Shown here piece by piece: positions 1 through 8,454 of a stretch of DNA of 64,000 nt. The DNA comes from Desulfallas sp. Bu1-1 (GTDB lineage Bacteria > Bacillota > Desulfotomaculia > Desulfotomaculales > Desulfallaceae), in contig NZ_JADNRQ010000005.1 of the NCBI RefSeq assembly GCF_015594625.1, positions 1-64,000 of the forward strand, written 5' to 3'. The notes beneath the pieces are model-generated. The model ran no database searches and was not told the origin of the DNA. It worked only from the letters and a program-made list of their open reading frames with translations. Position 1 is the first letter of the stretch, and every line of letters starts with the position of its first letter. The position numbers were made by a program, and so were the translations under genes.

Positions 1-1022
1 CGCCTTGCGGCAATGCGGTGATACTGACTGGACAAATAGGTGTTCTTAGTTCGGGCTGCAGCCCTAGCTGCTTCCACCAGCGCGCTTCTTAGTTTTTGGT
101 TACCCTTGCGCGTTCGTCCCGACTTTCTTTTTCCGGCGCTTTCATTATTACCTGGAGATACTCCTGCCCATGAACATAAATGAGCAGCGGAGGGGAATTG
201 GTTCATATTAGTTCCTGTTTCGGCCAAGATTTGCTCGGACGTGCGCCGCCCCACCCCGGGAATCGTGTCCAACAACTCCAGGTCTTCCTCAAAAGGGAGC
301 ATACGCTCTTTAATCTCTTCGTCCAGTCTTTTAATCTCAGCATCAAGAAAGTCGATATGCCGTAGTTGAGTTTTCAGCATTAGTTTTTGGTGGGGTCCTA
401 TCAAACCATTAAGGGCTCGCTGCAAGTCCGCTTTCTTGCTTTTCAGCCTGCGCTGGGCGAGTTCAGATAAGATTTCCGGATCCTCTTCACCGGCAATCAT
501 CGCTTCAATCATGGCGCGCCCAGATTTGCCAAGTACGTTACTTGCTACAGAGGACAATTTAATATTGGCTCCTTCAAGAACCTTTTGAATGCGGTTGATT
601 TCCCGAGCCCTCTCTTCAATAAGGCTCCGGCGGTAGCGAATGAGTTCCCGAAGTTCCCTTTGATCGCGGGAAGGAATATAGCTGCCTTGTAAAAGACCAT
701 GTCGAAGCAAACCAGCAATCCATTCCGCATCTTTAACATCGGTTTTGCGTCCAGGAACATTCTTCATATGCTTGGCGTTTACTACCAGAGTCTGGATCTC
801 CTCCAGTTCCAGCAGGTTATAAATAGGCTTCCAAAAAGATCCGGTGCTTTCCATTGCTACATGAGTGCAGCCTTTGTTTTTAATCCAGTCTACCATTGAA
901 ATGAGGTCGTCCGTCATCGTTGAAAATGTGCGAATCTCTTTTCCCTCAGGAGTGATGATGCAGGCCACGACGGTCTTTTTATGAACGTCAAGGCCACAGC
1001 AATGGGTGTAGACAACTTCCAC
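1..1022 (-). CDS. IS110-family transposase, cut by the window edge
   Basis: Reading the minus strand from GTG at 1022 gives 340 uninterrupted codons that run off the left edge. The N-terminal RuvC-like DEDD domain shows D12 (in GLDVHKK), E58 (in AMESTGSFW) and D95/D98 (in GRKTDVKDAEW). The C-terminal Transposase_20 domain shows LLDTIPGVGRRTSEQ near residue 250 and the catalytic-serine context GNNESAGKRKSG, with Ser at about 295. This two-domain order defines IS110-type recombinases, which move circular intermediates without terminal inverted repeats. The start is supported by AAAGGG about 7 nt upstream. Family members are about 400 aa, so roughly 60 residues lie outside the window. The visible part is intact. 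Confidence 0.93.
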   Translation of the reverse strand, partial: MEVVYTHCCGLDVHKKTVVACIITPEGKEIRTFSTMTDDLISMVDWIKNKGCTHVAMESTGSFWKPIYNLLELEEIQTLVVNAKHMKNVPGRKTDVKDAEWIAGLLRHGLLQGSYIPSRDQRELRELIRYRRSLIEERAREINRIQKVLEGANIKLSSVASNVLGKSGRAMIEAMIAGEEDPEILSELAQRRLKSKKADLQRALNGLIGPHQKLMLKTQLRHIDFLDAEIKRLDEEIKERMLPFEEDLELLDTIPGVGRRTSEQILAETGTNMNQFPSAAHLCSWAGVSPGNNESAGKRKSGRTRKGNQKLRSALVEAARAAARTKNTYLSSQYHRIAAR

Positions 1023-1270
1023 TTGCTATCCCTTTCTACGGTGGTGATTTTGAAGGGCTGGTGCAACAACCATTTGGGGTTATTCTATCCTGCGTGCTCA
1101 CCATAAAGGGGCAACAATCTGTGGTGCACCTGGTCGTTGGGATCTGTCTAAGTCACGGGCTCGCAGCACCAAGGAAACACGACCTCCCTTCGCCAGCCGT
1201 AAAGGAAAAATTCGACGGGTAATAATTTTCATCCTTCTGCTGGTGCCGCGTCAGCGGCATGTGTGTCTAA
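1..1270 (-). mobile_element. IS110-family insertion sequence, partial, with long 5' non-coding region
   Basis: The element comprises the transposase gene and the roughly 250 nt upstream of it (1023 to about 1270). Its right boundary is estimated, because the family lacks clear terminal repeats; the last structured feature is the perfect inverted repeat TGCCGC-GTCA-GCGGCA at 1244-1259. In characterised IS110 elements the non-coding end upstream of the recombinase encodes a structured guide (bridge) RNA, so this stretch may do the same. That is family knowledge, not something read directly here. The left end is outside the window. Confidence 0.7.
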
Positions 1271-1339
1271 GTAAATAATATATTCCGAATTCGGTATTGT
1301 CAAGAATTGCAAATCCATTTGAAGGAGGTAAAAAAGCTT
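1023..1339. other. Non-coding stretch between IS110 transposase and stalk-domain gene
   Basis: There is no plausible gene in these 317 nt. The left part (to about 1270) is the probable non-coding end of the IS110 element and contains the 6-bp hairpin at 1244-1259. The right part is AT-rich and supplies the ribosome binding site GAAGGAGG (1321-1328) for the next gene. I see no clear promoter. Confidence 0.6.
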
Positions 1340-2407
1340 ATGAAGCGATTATTAATGTTTTTTTCGTGTATATTATTCCTGGCCATGCTCACTATTAACC
1401 TGCCTTTTATAACAGCAGGTGCCAGCGCCCAGGAACAAGAGCGGGTGGAGGTATATGACCAGCAAAAGAACCTGGTGAAAAGCGTCGTGTTCGTGCTCGG
1501 CCTTGACCAGTATTTCGTCAACGGTCAAACCCCCGGCACAAAGATGGACGCCAAGCCGTTCATTGAAAGTGGCCGTACCTTCGTGCCGGTGCGCTACCTG
1601 TCCAACGCCCTGGGCGTTACCGACGAACACATCGGATGGAAAAGTCCCAGGGTTACGCTGGACGCGCCCGGCTTCCCGGCGGTTGAACTGTCCGTGAGCA
1701 GCAAACAGCTCAAGAGCAACGGCAAAGCCACCACCATGGACGTGTCCCCGCTGGCGAGGCAGGGACGTACTTACCTGCCCGCCCGGTGGGTGGCCGAGGC
1801 CCTGGGTTACACCGTTGATTGGGATCCGAAACTCCCCAATGTGGTGCTGTGCTACCCCAAAGGCGCGGAGAAGCCGGACATCAGCACAGTGTTAAGCTAT
1901 ATCGGACAGGTGCCGGCAACCGGCAGTATTGACGAGATATTCAAAAACGCCAAGCCCTTCGCCGGGGTGCCCCTGGATAAAAGCAAATATAACACTGGTG
2001 GTGTGGTCGATGGGTTTCCCCGTAATTTTGATGTGCCTGGTGTGAAAATACAGGAAGTAACTGTGGCTGACCTGAAACCCAATGGCATTAAACTGGGGAG
2101 TGATACTGTAGTTTTAGACATGAATGTTACAAAGGACAAGGTGTATATTAAGTATGCACAAAAGGATGTTGGTGCCTTATCTCCACTGCCCATTATCCTG
2201 GCCGAGGGTAATATGGTGGCCAGGGGAAGGGCAAATCCTCTTACCGAGTACAATATAAATCCCTTTACCCACGGCTATAACGTTTACTATGATGGCGCGG
2301 ACCGGGGGCTGTCGCCTGCCGACATAACAAAAATAAGCCATATTATGATATTGGCCTATGACCAAATCCTGGCCATCAAAAATCCCATGTACGGGGGTGC
2401 AAAATAA
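1340..2407 (+). CDS. Secreted protein with copper-amine-oxidase-type stalk domain
   Basis: This 355-aa protein has a signal peptide (Lys-Arg, then a hydrophobic core to about residue 26, likely cleavage after ASA near 30). Residues 50-172 form a copper amine oxidase N-terminal-like stalk domain, with the paired signatures GRTFVPVRYLSNALG (78-92) and GRTYLPARWVAEALG (142-156). The remaining 180 residues match nothing I recognise. ATG 1340 is chosen over an in-frame ATG at 1307 because GAAGGAGG lies 11 nt before it. The stop codon abuts the next gene's ATG, so the two are co-transcribed. The stalk domain is a non-enzymatic extracellular module common in Clostridia. A role at the cell surface is inferred. 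Confidence 0.8.
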   Translation: MKRLLMFFSCILFLAMLTINLPFITAGASAQEQERVEVYDQQKNLVKSVVFVLGLDQYFVNGQTPGTKMDAKPFIESGRTFVPVRYLSNALGVTDEHIGWKSPRVTLDAPGFPAVELSVSSKQLKSNGKATTMDVSPLARQGRTYLPARWVAEALGYTVDWDPKLPNVVLCYPKGAEKPDISTVLSYIGQVPATGSIDEIFKNAKPFAGVPLDKSKYNTGGVVDGFPRNFDVPGVKIQEVTVADLKPNGIKLGSDTVVLDMNVTKDKVYIKYAQKDVGALSPLPIILAEGNMVARGRANPLTEYNINPFTHGYNVYYDGADRGLSPADITKISHIMILAYDQILAIKNPMYGGAK

Positions 2408-3937
2408 ATGCTGAAAAACAAATTAATCCACCTGCTGCTGGCAGTGCTGGTGCTAATCGCAGCCGTTCCATTGGGGGCGGCTGCCGCTTTTGCCGCCGAA
2501 CAGGAGCAGGTGGTAAAGGTGCAAATCGGGGCCGGCAGCTTTGACATCTGGCAGCACAGCAACGGCGAGTGGCAGAACACCGATGGGATTCCGGGCCGGG
2601 ACGAACCGGGCCAGGACAAAACCCCGACATTCGACTACACGGCAAACGAACTGCTGAACAAATACACCCTGACCCGGGTGGAAATAACTCATAATGTTAC
2701 TCCGGATGATTTCAATACTCCCGCCAACGCGGCCAAAGACTTTGTGCTGGCGCTGCCCGGTAAAGGAAAGACGTGGGACGAATACCATCGTAACTACATG
2801 CAATACTACTCAAACAACTATTCCGCCGGTAAAGCCAAAGACGGCGAGGACCTGGCCCGGGGCAGGGTAACTACACAATTCAAACTGAACCTGTCACCCA
2901 CAAATACAAATAGAGCGTTGGACCTGAAAGACCCCGAGACCAGAAAAGAACTGGGCATGACCGACCGGGACTTTTCCCAGATGGCCCAGGGCTGGCGCTG
3001 GTACATGCCGGTGAAAATCACCTGGTACGGGATACCCAAAACAGAAATAAACCTGGTGGCCTCCAACATTGACCCCGGTGTGCCGGGCGAAGCCGAACCT
3101 GGAAAGACATATACCGGCACGGTTAAATTTAAATATTTCGGCACCACACCGGTGGAAAACGTCCCCATTGGCGCGTTCAACGGCCAGTACCGAGCCACAC
3201 TGAAGAAAAACGGACAGCCAGTAACCAGCGACAACTTCGCGCCGGGCGATGTCAAAACATACACATTCACCTGGACTGCTCCCGAATCTGGCCAAACGGT
3301 ATTGAAAGGCGTAATTGACACACCGCCTCTGCCGAACGTATACCAGGAAACCACAGAGGAAGATAATACGGTTCAAATAACCGTATTCGTAAAACAACCA
3401 CCCCAGCAGTCAGGACCGGGCAGTTTAACCTTCCAGGCCGTAAGCCAGGATAGAAGTAAATCAAGGCCGGTAAATACCGCCAAGTGGACCGACTGGGTAA
3501 CGGCCACCCTTAAACCACCGGCCCCCACACCGCCACGGGGCAGTTTGGATTCGTGGGAAATTACAAGCGCGAAACTGACGTATCCCAAAAAGAACCCGAA
3601 TTTCACCTTCGGCACACCCTACGGCCCGGTTGGCACGAAAACCATAAACATGACCCCCGGCGGGCACGAGGCCAAGGTGGAGTTTCAGGAAGACTGGGCC
3701 ATGGACGGGGCCAAGATTTATTCCCTGATTGAGCGTAGGCTGATGGCCGAAAAGCCCAAAAACTACACCATAACGGCCAGTTATACGGTGGAATTCAAGT
3801 ATAAGTACAGGGAGAAGAAAACAGACTCGGAAGGGAATACGTATTACGTTACCCGGTACGGGACCGGTTCTGATTCTGGAACCGTAACAGGGCAGCTATT
3901 GGTTAACGATACGGGCGTGAACAGCCTGGCACAATAA
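2408..3937 (+). CDS. Large secreted protein of unknown function
   Basis: This 509-aa protein has a typical signal peptide (residues 1-30, ending AAAAFAA). It is rich in Tyr, Thr and Asn in the mature part. Residues about 215-335 look like a CARDB/Ig-like beta-sandwich, with PGKTYTGTVKFKYFG, later GDVKTYTFTWTAP and a terminal EDNTVQITVFVK strand, the usual pattern of a cell-surface adhesive domain. No catalytic motif is seen. The ATG follows the upstream stop codon directly, with GGGGG about 10 nt before it, so both secreted proteins probably act together. Function is unknown. Confidence 0.75.
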   Translation: MLKNKLIHLLLAVLVLIAAVPLGAAAAFAAEQEQVVKVQIGAGSFDIWQHSNGEWQNTDGIPGRDEPGQDKTPTFDYTANELLNKYTLTRVEITHNVTPDDFNTPANAAKDFVLALPGKGKTWDEYHRNYMQYYSNNYSAGKAKDGEDLARGRVTTQFKLNLSPTNTNRALDLKDPETRKELGMTDRDFSQMAQGWRWYMPVKITWYGIPKTEINLVASNIDPGVPGEAEPGKTYTGTVKFKYFGTTPVENVPIGAFNGQYRATLKKNGQPVTSDNFAPGDVKTYTFTWTAPESGQTVLKGVIDTPPLPNVYQETTEEDNTVQITVFVKQPPQQSGPGSLTFQAVSQDRSKSRPVNTAKWTDWVTATLKPPAPTPPRGSLDSWEITSAKLTYPKKNPNFTFGTPYGPVGTKTINMTPGGHEAKVEFQEDWAMDGAKIYSLIERRLMAEKPKNYTITASYTVEFKYKYREKKTDSEGNTYYVTRYGTGSDSGTVTGQLLVNDTGVNSLAQ

Positions 3938-3961
3938 CAAGCGAGTCAATCCATATATAAG

Positions 3962-3980
3962 GGCCGGGTTTAACCCGGCC
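3962..3980 (+). terminator. GC-rich hairpin after the secreted-protein pair
   Basis: Perfect inverted repeat GGCCGGGTT / AACCCGGCC around a single base, about 25 nt after the stop codon. No T tract follows, so intrinsic termination is uncertain. Confidence 0.4.
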
Positions 3981-4010
3981 TAATACCATATCAGAAAGGG
4001 GATTTTCATA

Positions 4011-4499
4011 ATGAAAAAAGGTTTAATGCTTGTTTTATTAATGGTGGTTATGCACCTGTTTACAACTCCAGCTATAGCCGGCGATAAAATTCCAAAGATA
4101 GTCATGCCAAATGGCGTTGAAGTTCATGAAAGCCTTGTCAAAATGAAAGAATCTCAAGTGTATGTTGACCTCGGTTGTTTCAATAATTTTCTTGATGTTA
4201 GTGCATATAGTGATTTTGGTGGTCTGGCTACCTGGACCCCGCAAGGCGATAATATACCGCATAGAATTACGAGCGTTGCTATGCTATACCAATATAAAGA
4301 AGGGGCAAGAACTTTTACCCTGGTGGTTAACAAGCTAAATGGTGAGGTTCTCACAGATCCAAGATTGGCAGATAATACCCTCGATGTTATTGTGGAGGGT
4401 AATAATGTTTACCTTCCCCTAAGAGCTATCAGTGAATTTCTTGGGGCGACTATCGAATATAACCCGGTTAACAACACAATAAGAGTGAAACAACTTTAA
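4011..4499 (+). CDS. Small secreted stalk-domain protein
   Basis: This 162-aa protein has a signal peptide (MKKG, a hydrophobic run to about residue 20, cleavage near AIAG). The C-terminal 45 residues carry the stalk signature NVYLPLRAISEFLGATIEYN followed by NTIRV, as in copper-amine-oxidase N-terminal-like domains. The rest of the mature chain also looks beta-rich and may be a degenerate half of that fold. AGAAAGGGG lies 10 nt upstream of the ATG. Codon use is more AT-rich than in the preceding two genes. With the protein at 1340-2407 it makes a second stalk-domain protein in 3 kb. Function is unknown. Confidence 0.75.
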   Translation: MKKGLMLVLLMVVMHLFTTPAIAGDKIPKIVMPNGVEVHESLVKMKESQVYVDLGCFNNFLDVSAYSDFGGLATWTPQGDNIPHRITSVAMLYQYKEGARTFTLVVNKLNGEVLTDPRLADNTLDVIVEGNNVYLPLRAISEFLGATIEYNPVNNTIRVKQL

Positions 4500-4586
4500 G
4501 ACATAGAAAGCAGCCCGGGTTTTTACCCGCGAAGCTCGGCCAGTAATTCCACAACTATGCCGTATTTAAAAAATAAAGTGAATTGC

Positions 4587-4622
4587 TTGTGGGCCCAGTA
4601 AGTACCGGGCCCACAAAGTTTT
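4587..4622 (+). terminator. Strong hairpin with short T run
   Basis: The 10-bp stem TTGTGGGCCC (4587-4596) / GGGCCCACAA (4607-4616) has a 10-nt loop and is followed by AGTTTTC. It lies 88 nt after the stalk-protein stop and just before the ribosome binding site of the next gene, so it could be a terminator or an attenuator. Confidence 0.5.
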
Positions 4623-4636
4623 CAGGAGGGTTTTCT

Positions 4637-4870
4637 GTGAATAATAGGACAAAAATTGATCAAGTAGTAGATTTGGTGCGCCAATATAAAGTTGTGCCAG
4701 CTACAGTTCTAGCTGAAAGAGTTTATGGTTCTGCAACGCGTGAAAATTTGCAAAAACTACAACGACTCGTTTCAGTTTGTCGCACAAAAGGGTGTAAGAC
4801 CGAAGGAATCTACTGTATAAAGGGCAACTATGTTGATGTTTCCTCAATCTTCAAAAATGGTTCTTCATAA
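4637..4870 (+). CDS. Small unknown protein, possible winged helix
   Basis: A 77-aa product starting at GTG 4637, chosen because AGGAGGG (4624-4630) precedes it by 6 nt; an in-frame TTG at 4583 lies inside the hairpin region. Residues 3-45 (DQVVDLVRQYKVVPATVLAERVYG, then a second helix) have the spacing of a helix-turn-helix. The chain has two cysteines (CRTKGC) and ends with a short beta-like GIYCIKGNYVDV. I do not recognise a family. Its 3' end overlaps the 3' end of the convergent XRE-type gene by 43 nt. Confidence 0.5.
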   Translation: MNNRTKIDQVVDLVRQYKVVPATVLAERVYGSATRENLQKLQRLVSVCRTKGCKTEGIYCIKGNYVDVSSIFKNGSS

Positions 4871-5718
4871 AACACCTCAGGTATGCTTACCGGGGGAGGG
4901 TAGAAACATACCACCTTTTTGGATTTTTTTGTGTGTGAGGTTAAATAAGCTGTTATTTCACCGGGATTAAGAGGATTTAATTCTACCCTTTCACATAGTA
5001 ATAAAATTATGTCCAAAGAACTTAAAGAATTCGGAACTCTATTTGGTGGATCTTGCGCTATTAAGTGTAAAAAGTGATCAAACGTTCTGGCAACATGAGC
5101 AAGTCGTGGAGGAAGAGTATCCAAAATTTTTTTTATCCTCTGGGGAGGTTGAGTTAAACGATTAGGGTATGTTTCTTCGGGTTTAAGGAAACTCATGTCC
5201 TTTACTAGCCATACCAGTATCTTAAACTTTGTTTCGGTGGTAAGCATTGAATACTTTAAAATATCGTTGCTGATAAGTGTCCATAGGTAGGAATACACTA
5301 TAAAATCATTTTCTCTTTTTGAGTCGTTGATTGAGGGAAGTAGATTTTCTGGAAGTATATAAGAAGCAAAATTAACTGGCCATAAGGAATTTTCAGATGT
5401 GTATTTTGAATCCAGAAAAGCTTTTAGTACTCCTACAGAGCACCATGATATTGGGCAAAAAGGGTTGTCTGCGTACAATCGAAAAGCATACTCCTTTAAA
5501 AAGCAAATACCAACATATTGGGCCAAAGTATGAAATTTTTGGGGTTCGTTATAAGAGAGATAATCTAACAGGGCAGTAACAGTGTTTCCTGCAGGAGGCA
5601 ACCAGCCACTCTCAAGAGCCGCAATAGACGAGTGAGGTAAGTGGGTGAAAGCGGCAAATTTGCGAAGTGTTAAATTGTCGGCATTACGCAATATTTTACA
5701 AAATGTTCCAATACGCAT
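4828..5718 (-). CDS. XRE-type helix-turn-helix protein
   Basis: This 296-aa protein has an N-terminal helix-turn-helix (about residues 12-53: NLTLRKFAAFTHLPHSSIAA then LESGWLPP), typical of XRE/Cro repressors, followed by about 240 residues of unknown, largely alpha-helical sequence. AGGGGAT lies about 10 nt before the ATG. The gene is clearly AT-richer than the core genes and is the only minus-strand gene among plus-strand genes leading to the recombinase, so a regulator acquired with the mobile element is likely. The regulated target is unknown; the divergent 5' region (5719-5882) is the obvious candidate. Confidence 0.65.
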   Translation of the reverse strand: MRIGTFCKILRNADNLTLRKFAAFTHLPHSSIAALESGWLPPAGNTVTALLDYLSYNEPQKFHTLAQYVGICFLKEYAFRLYADNPFCPISWCSVGVLKAFLDSKYTSENSLWPVNFASYILPENLLPSINDSKRENDFIVYSYLWTLISNDILKYSMLTTETKFKILVWLVKDMSFLKPEETYPNRLTQPPQRIKKILDTLPPRLAHVARTFDHFLHLIAQDPPNRVPNSLSSLDIILLLCERVELNPLNPGEITAYLTSHTKKSKKVVCFYPPPVSIPEVFYEEPFLKIEETST

Positions 5719-5882
5719 AGTTAATAATCCCCTATTACTTAGCTTTATTTAATGATTATATAAATTTTATACAAAGAAAAAACAAATCCTGTTGCCACGT
5801 TGTTAAAAATAATGTACAATGGTTAGCAAATAACTAACCTTATATTGGTTCAGCTTGGGAAGGAGGTGGACATAACACCCGT

Positions 5883-6455
5883 ATGCTCACAACAAACGAA
5901 ATAGGGAACACAAAAAATAATGGCAAAACCAGGAAGCAGGGGGAGACAATACGAACAGTGGTGTGCCTCCTTCGGCTCGATCCTGCACTTTCCGTTCGCG
6001 TGATGGCGCGATGGATGGATGTCGGAGAAGAATCCATCCGCGCTGCGCTTCGCCGAATCCGTGTTAAACAGGAACATATCTCTGCCCTCCTCGGTGTGGC
6101 TGCGGAAGAAATCACTTGGGCATTGGCGGCCCGGGATGAAATCGCCCGGGAAAGGAAGAGGGGCAGGCAGGCAGCCCGGGAGGCGGAAAAAGCGGAAAAA
6201 CGAAAGGAAAAAGAATATCGCCAGCCGAAACAAGCACCCAAACTTTTCACATGGCGGGGTAAAGCAAACTGGCCGGCTTCAAAGACCGCAACAAAAAAGA
6301 GCCTAAGTACTGCAGAATTAGTCAGGGCGTGTGCTCCACACTATTCATTCAACAAGGAAAGCCGAAGATATGAGGGTGATCACTACGTTCTAAACAGTTG
6401 TGGTTCACAACTGCCAAAATCAATAACCTTAAGCCAAATCCAAAATATGTTATAG
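5883..6455 (+). CDS. Unknown basic protein with helix-turn-helix-like segment
   Basis: This 190-aa product is divergent from the XRE gene. Residues about 24-90 are helical and resemble a DNA-binding bundle (MARWMDVGEESIRAALRRIR). Residues 90-120 form a very charged Arg/Lys/Glu helix (RERKRGRQAAREAEKAEKRK). GGAAGGAGGTGG precedes the ATG by 13 nt, which is long. A second, overlapping small reading frame (ATG 5920, 27 codons, MAKPGSRGRQYEQW...) also fits behind this site, so the true N-terminus is uncertain. I do not recognise a family. Position suggests it belongs to the element carrying the recombinase. Confidence 0.5.
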   Translation: MLTTNEIGNTKNNGKTRKQGETIRTVVCLLRLDPALSVRVMARWMDVGEESIRAALRRIRVKQEHISALLGVAAEEITWALAARDEIARERKRGRQAAREAEKAEKRKEKEYRQPKQAPKLFTWRGKANWPASKTATKKSLSTAELVRACAPHYSFNKESRRYEGDHYVLNSCGSQLPKSITLSQIQNML

Positions 6456-6461
6456 TTATCT

Positions 6462-6488
6462 AACCTCCGGGTTTCCCGGGGGTTTTGT
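6462..6488 (+). terminator. Intrinsic terminator
   Basis: The stem AACCTCCGGG / CCCGGGGGTT (one G-T pair, 3-nt loop) is followed by TTGTGTT. It sits 7 nt after the stop of the 190-aa gene and separates it from the recombinase transcript. Confidence 0.65.
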
Positions 6489-6589
6489 GTTATTTGTGAC
6501 TAGCGACCAACGCCAATTGTAAAGTTGTGGTTGGACAACATATTTCAAATATTGTAAACGCATATTGTTATGACAGGAGGTGTAAGAGC

Positions 6590-6757
6590 ATGAGGACGGA
6601 AGGCAAGCGGGTACAGGTTCTGGAGGGGCAAGGGCACATTGCGGTGCTGGCCGGGGAAAAGAAAATCAGCGATATGCTGGTTTTCCTGATGTACCGGAAG
6701 TTGAAAAACACCCTGGGTGGCCGGGCAGGGCAAATTACAGGGGTGAAAAGGAAGTAA
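6590..6757 (+). CDS. 55-aa protein upstream of the recombinase
   Basis: The product starts at ATG 6590 (AGGAGGTG at 6576-6583, ideal spacing). An in-frame upstream ATG-like extension to 6527 has no ribosome binding site. The sequence is basic at both ends (MRTEGKR, GVKRK) with a central helix (KKISDMLVFLMYRKLKNTL). It ends 20 nt before the recombinase start, so the two are translated from one message. No family is recognised. It may be a small accessory factor, such as a directionality factor, but that is inference. Confidence 0.5.
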   Translation: MRTEGKRVQVLEGQGHIAVLAGEKKISDMLVFLMYRKLKNTLGGRAGQITGVKRK

Positions 6758-6777
6758 ATCCATTTGGAGGGGTTGGG

Positions 6778-8433
6778 TTGAATATTGATCTAAATCCCGG
6801 CAACGAAACAACAATGGTGGCCATATACGCCCGGCTCAGCGTGAATGAAAACGGCGAGCGGGATGAAAGCCTGGAAACCCAGTGTGATTTGCTGGTTGGT
6901 TACGTGTTGGGAAACGGCTGGCATCGCTATAAAATTTACGTTGATAATGATATATCGGGGGTCTATTTTGACCGCCCGGGGCTGGTGGAACTGGTCAATG
7001 ACATCAACAACGGTGTCATAGGAATCGTGGTGGTCAAGGACCTGTCCAGGCTGGGGCGGAATAACGGGGAAACGCTGACTTTTCTTGATTTCCTGGCGGA
7101 AAGGAATGTCCGGTTGATTGCCCTGGCAGACAACTATGACAGCTTTCGGGATGATGATGAGATCATCGGCATCAGGACCTGGGTGAACGAACATTATGCC
7201 CGGGATATTTCCAAAAAGGTGCGGTACAACCTGAAAAAGAAGATGCAGAATGGCGAGTTTTTGGGGCGGCCTCCTTTCGGTTACCGGAAATCGTCCACTG
7301 AAAAAAATAAGCTGGTGGTGGATGAACGTTACCGGGAAATTATCCGGAAGATATTTGAACTATACATCAGGGGTTGGGGGTACCGGGCGCTGGCGAATTA
7401 TGTTCAGGGCCTGGGCGTCCCCACACCCAGCCAGGATAAAGGTTACGCGAAAAAGCCCCAATCCGACCGGTGGAACGAGCAGCATATCCGGCGGATCATC
7501 ACCAGCCGGGTTTACTGCGGGGACAGTGTGCAGGGGGTAAGCGAAAAAATTTCGTTTAAATCCCGGAAAACCAGGCGAACCGCCAGCGAAAAATGGATAA
7601 TGGTGCCGGGCACGCACGAGGCGATCATCAGCAGGGAAACCTGGGATTTGGCCCAGCGGGTGCGGGTGAAGCGGTGGCTGGAAGGAGGGGCACGCAAGAA
7701 GAGTGCTGCCGGTCAGCCGCACCTGTTCACGGGTTTTATCGCCTGCGCGGCCTGCGGTACATATCATGTCTATCGAAAAAAGCGGGGGCGGCCGGCGGTT
7801 TACGTCTGCGGAAAATACAATAAACACGGGCGTAGCGGCTGTACCAGTCATTATGTCACGGAAGAAAAACTGGTCCAACACATCATCCGGGACGTGCAAA
7901 CCATGGCCGAAGGCGTTTCATTTCATAGCCAGTTAGTTGAAAAATACAAAAGGAATGCTGCTTCCATTGACGACACAGCGGAAAAATTAAAAAAACTGGA
8001 AGGTGAAATAGCCTCCAAAAAGAACCAGTTGCAAGCGGTCTACCTGGATAAAATTAGAGGGATTATTTCCGAGGAATTGTTTCTTGAAACCAACTCGTTA
8101 TTGCAAAAAGAAATCAACCTGCTGGCGGGCCGGTTAAGCAAACTGCAGGCGGATATGACTGGTGCACGGAGGGTGGCGCAAGACATTGAGAGGATCAACA
8201 ACATGAAGCTGGAGCTGTTGAGCGCCGGCGACATCGACAGGGTTTTCCTGGAGAAGTATGTTAAAAAAATAATTGTTCTGGAAGAGGGTGAGGTGATAAA
8301 CGATACAGTGGCCGAAAAATACGGGCTGGATTTGGTTTTCAGCCGGGATCAGCTGGCCGACATGGCCCGCAAGAAAATCAGGCTGGTAATTCTTTATCAT
8401 TTATCACCGGTGGTCCAAAAACAATTGTCCTGA
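6778..8433 (+). CDS. Large serine recombinase (site-specific)
   Basis: This 551-aa protein has the standard domain order. The N-terminal resolvase domain has the catalytic-serine motif YARLS (about residues 16-20) and the SRLGR motif near 95. Next is the Recombinase domain, with GRPPFGYRK near 162 and RIITSRVYCG near 240. A zinc-ribbon segment (CAACGTYHVYRKKRGRP, then YVCGKYNKHGRSGC) covers about 310-345, and a long coiled coil about 370-460. It starts at TTG 6778, 5 nt after GGAGGGG; the next in-frame ATG (6814) has no ribosome binding site. Such enzymes integrate and excise phages and conjugative transposons. Its stop lies about 20 nt from a disrupted protease gene, as expected when the recombinase gene abuts the attachment site. 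Confidence 0.95.
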   Translation: MNIDLNPGNETTMVAIYARLSVNENGERDESLETQCDLLVGYVLGNGWHRYKIYVDNDISGVYFDRPGLVELVNDINNGVIGIVVVKDLSRLGRNNGETLTFLDFLAERNVRLIALADNYDSFRDDDEIIGIRTWVNEHYARDISKKVRYNLKKKMQNGEFLGRPPFGYRKSSTEKNKLVVDERYREIIRKIFELYIRGWGYRALANYVQGLGVPTPSQDKGYAKKPQSDRWNEQHIRRIITSRVYCGDSVQGVSEKISFKSRKTRRTASEKWIMVPGTHEAIISRETWDLAQRVRVKRWLEGGARKKSAAGQPHLFTGFIACAACGTYHVYRKKRGRPAVYVCGKYNKHGRSGCTSHYVTEEKLVQHIIRDVQTMAEGVSFHSQLVEKYKRNAASIDDTAEKLKKLEGEIASKKNQLQAVYLDKIRGIISEELFLETNSLLQKEINLLAGRLSKLQADMTGARRVAQDIERINNMKLELLSAGDIDRVFLEKYVKKIIVLEEGEVINDTVAEKYGLDLVFSRDQLADMARKKIRLVILYHLSPVVQKQLS

Positions 8434-8454
8434 AAACCGGCTGCGGCCGGGTTC

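Noticed and set aside
545-899. Small frames inside the IS110 transposase
   Set aside because: They are pieces in wrong frames of the continuous 340-codon minus-strand transposase that runs off the window.
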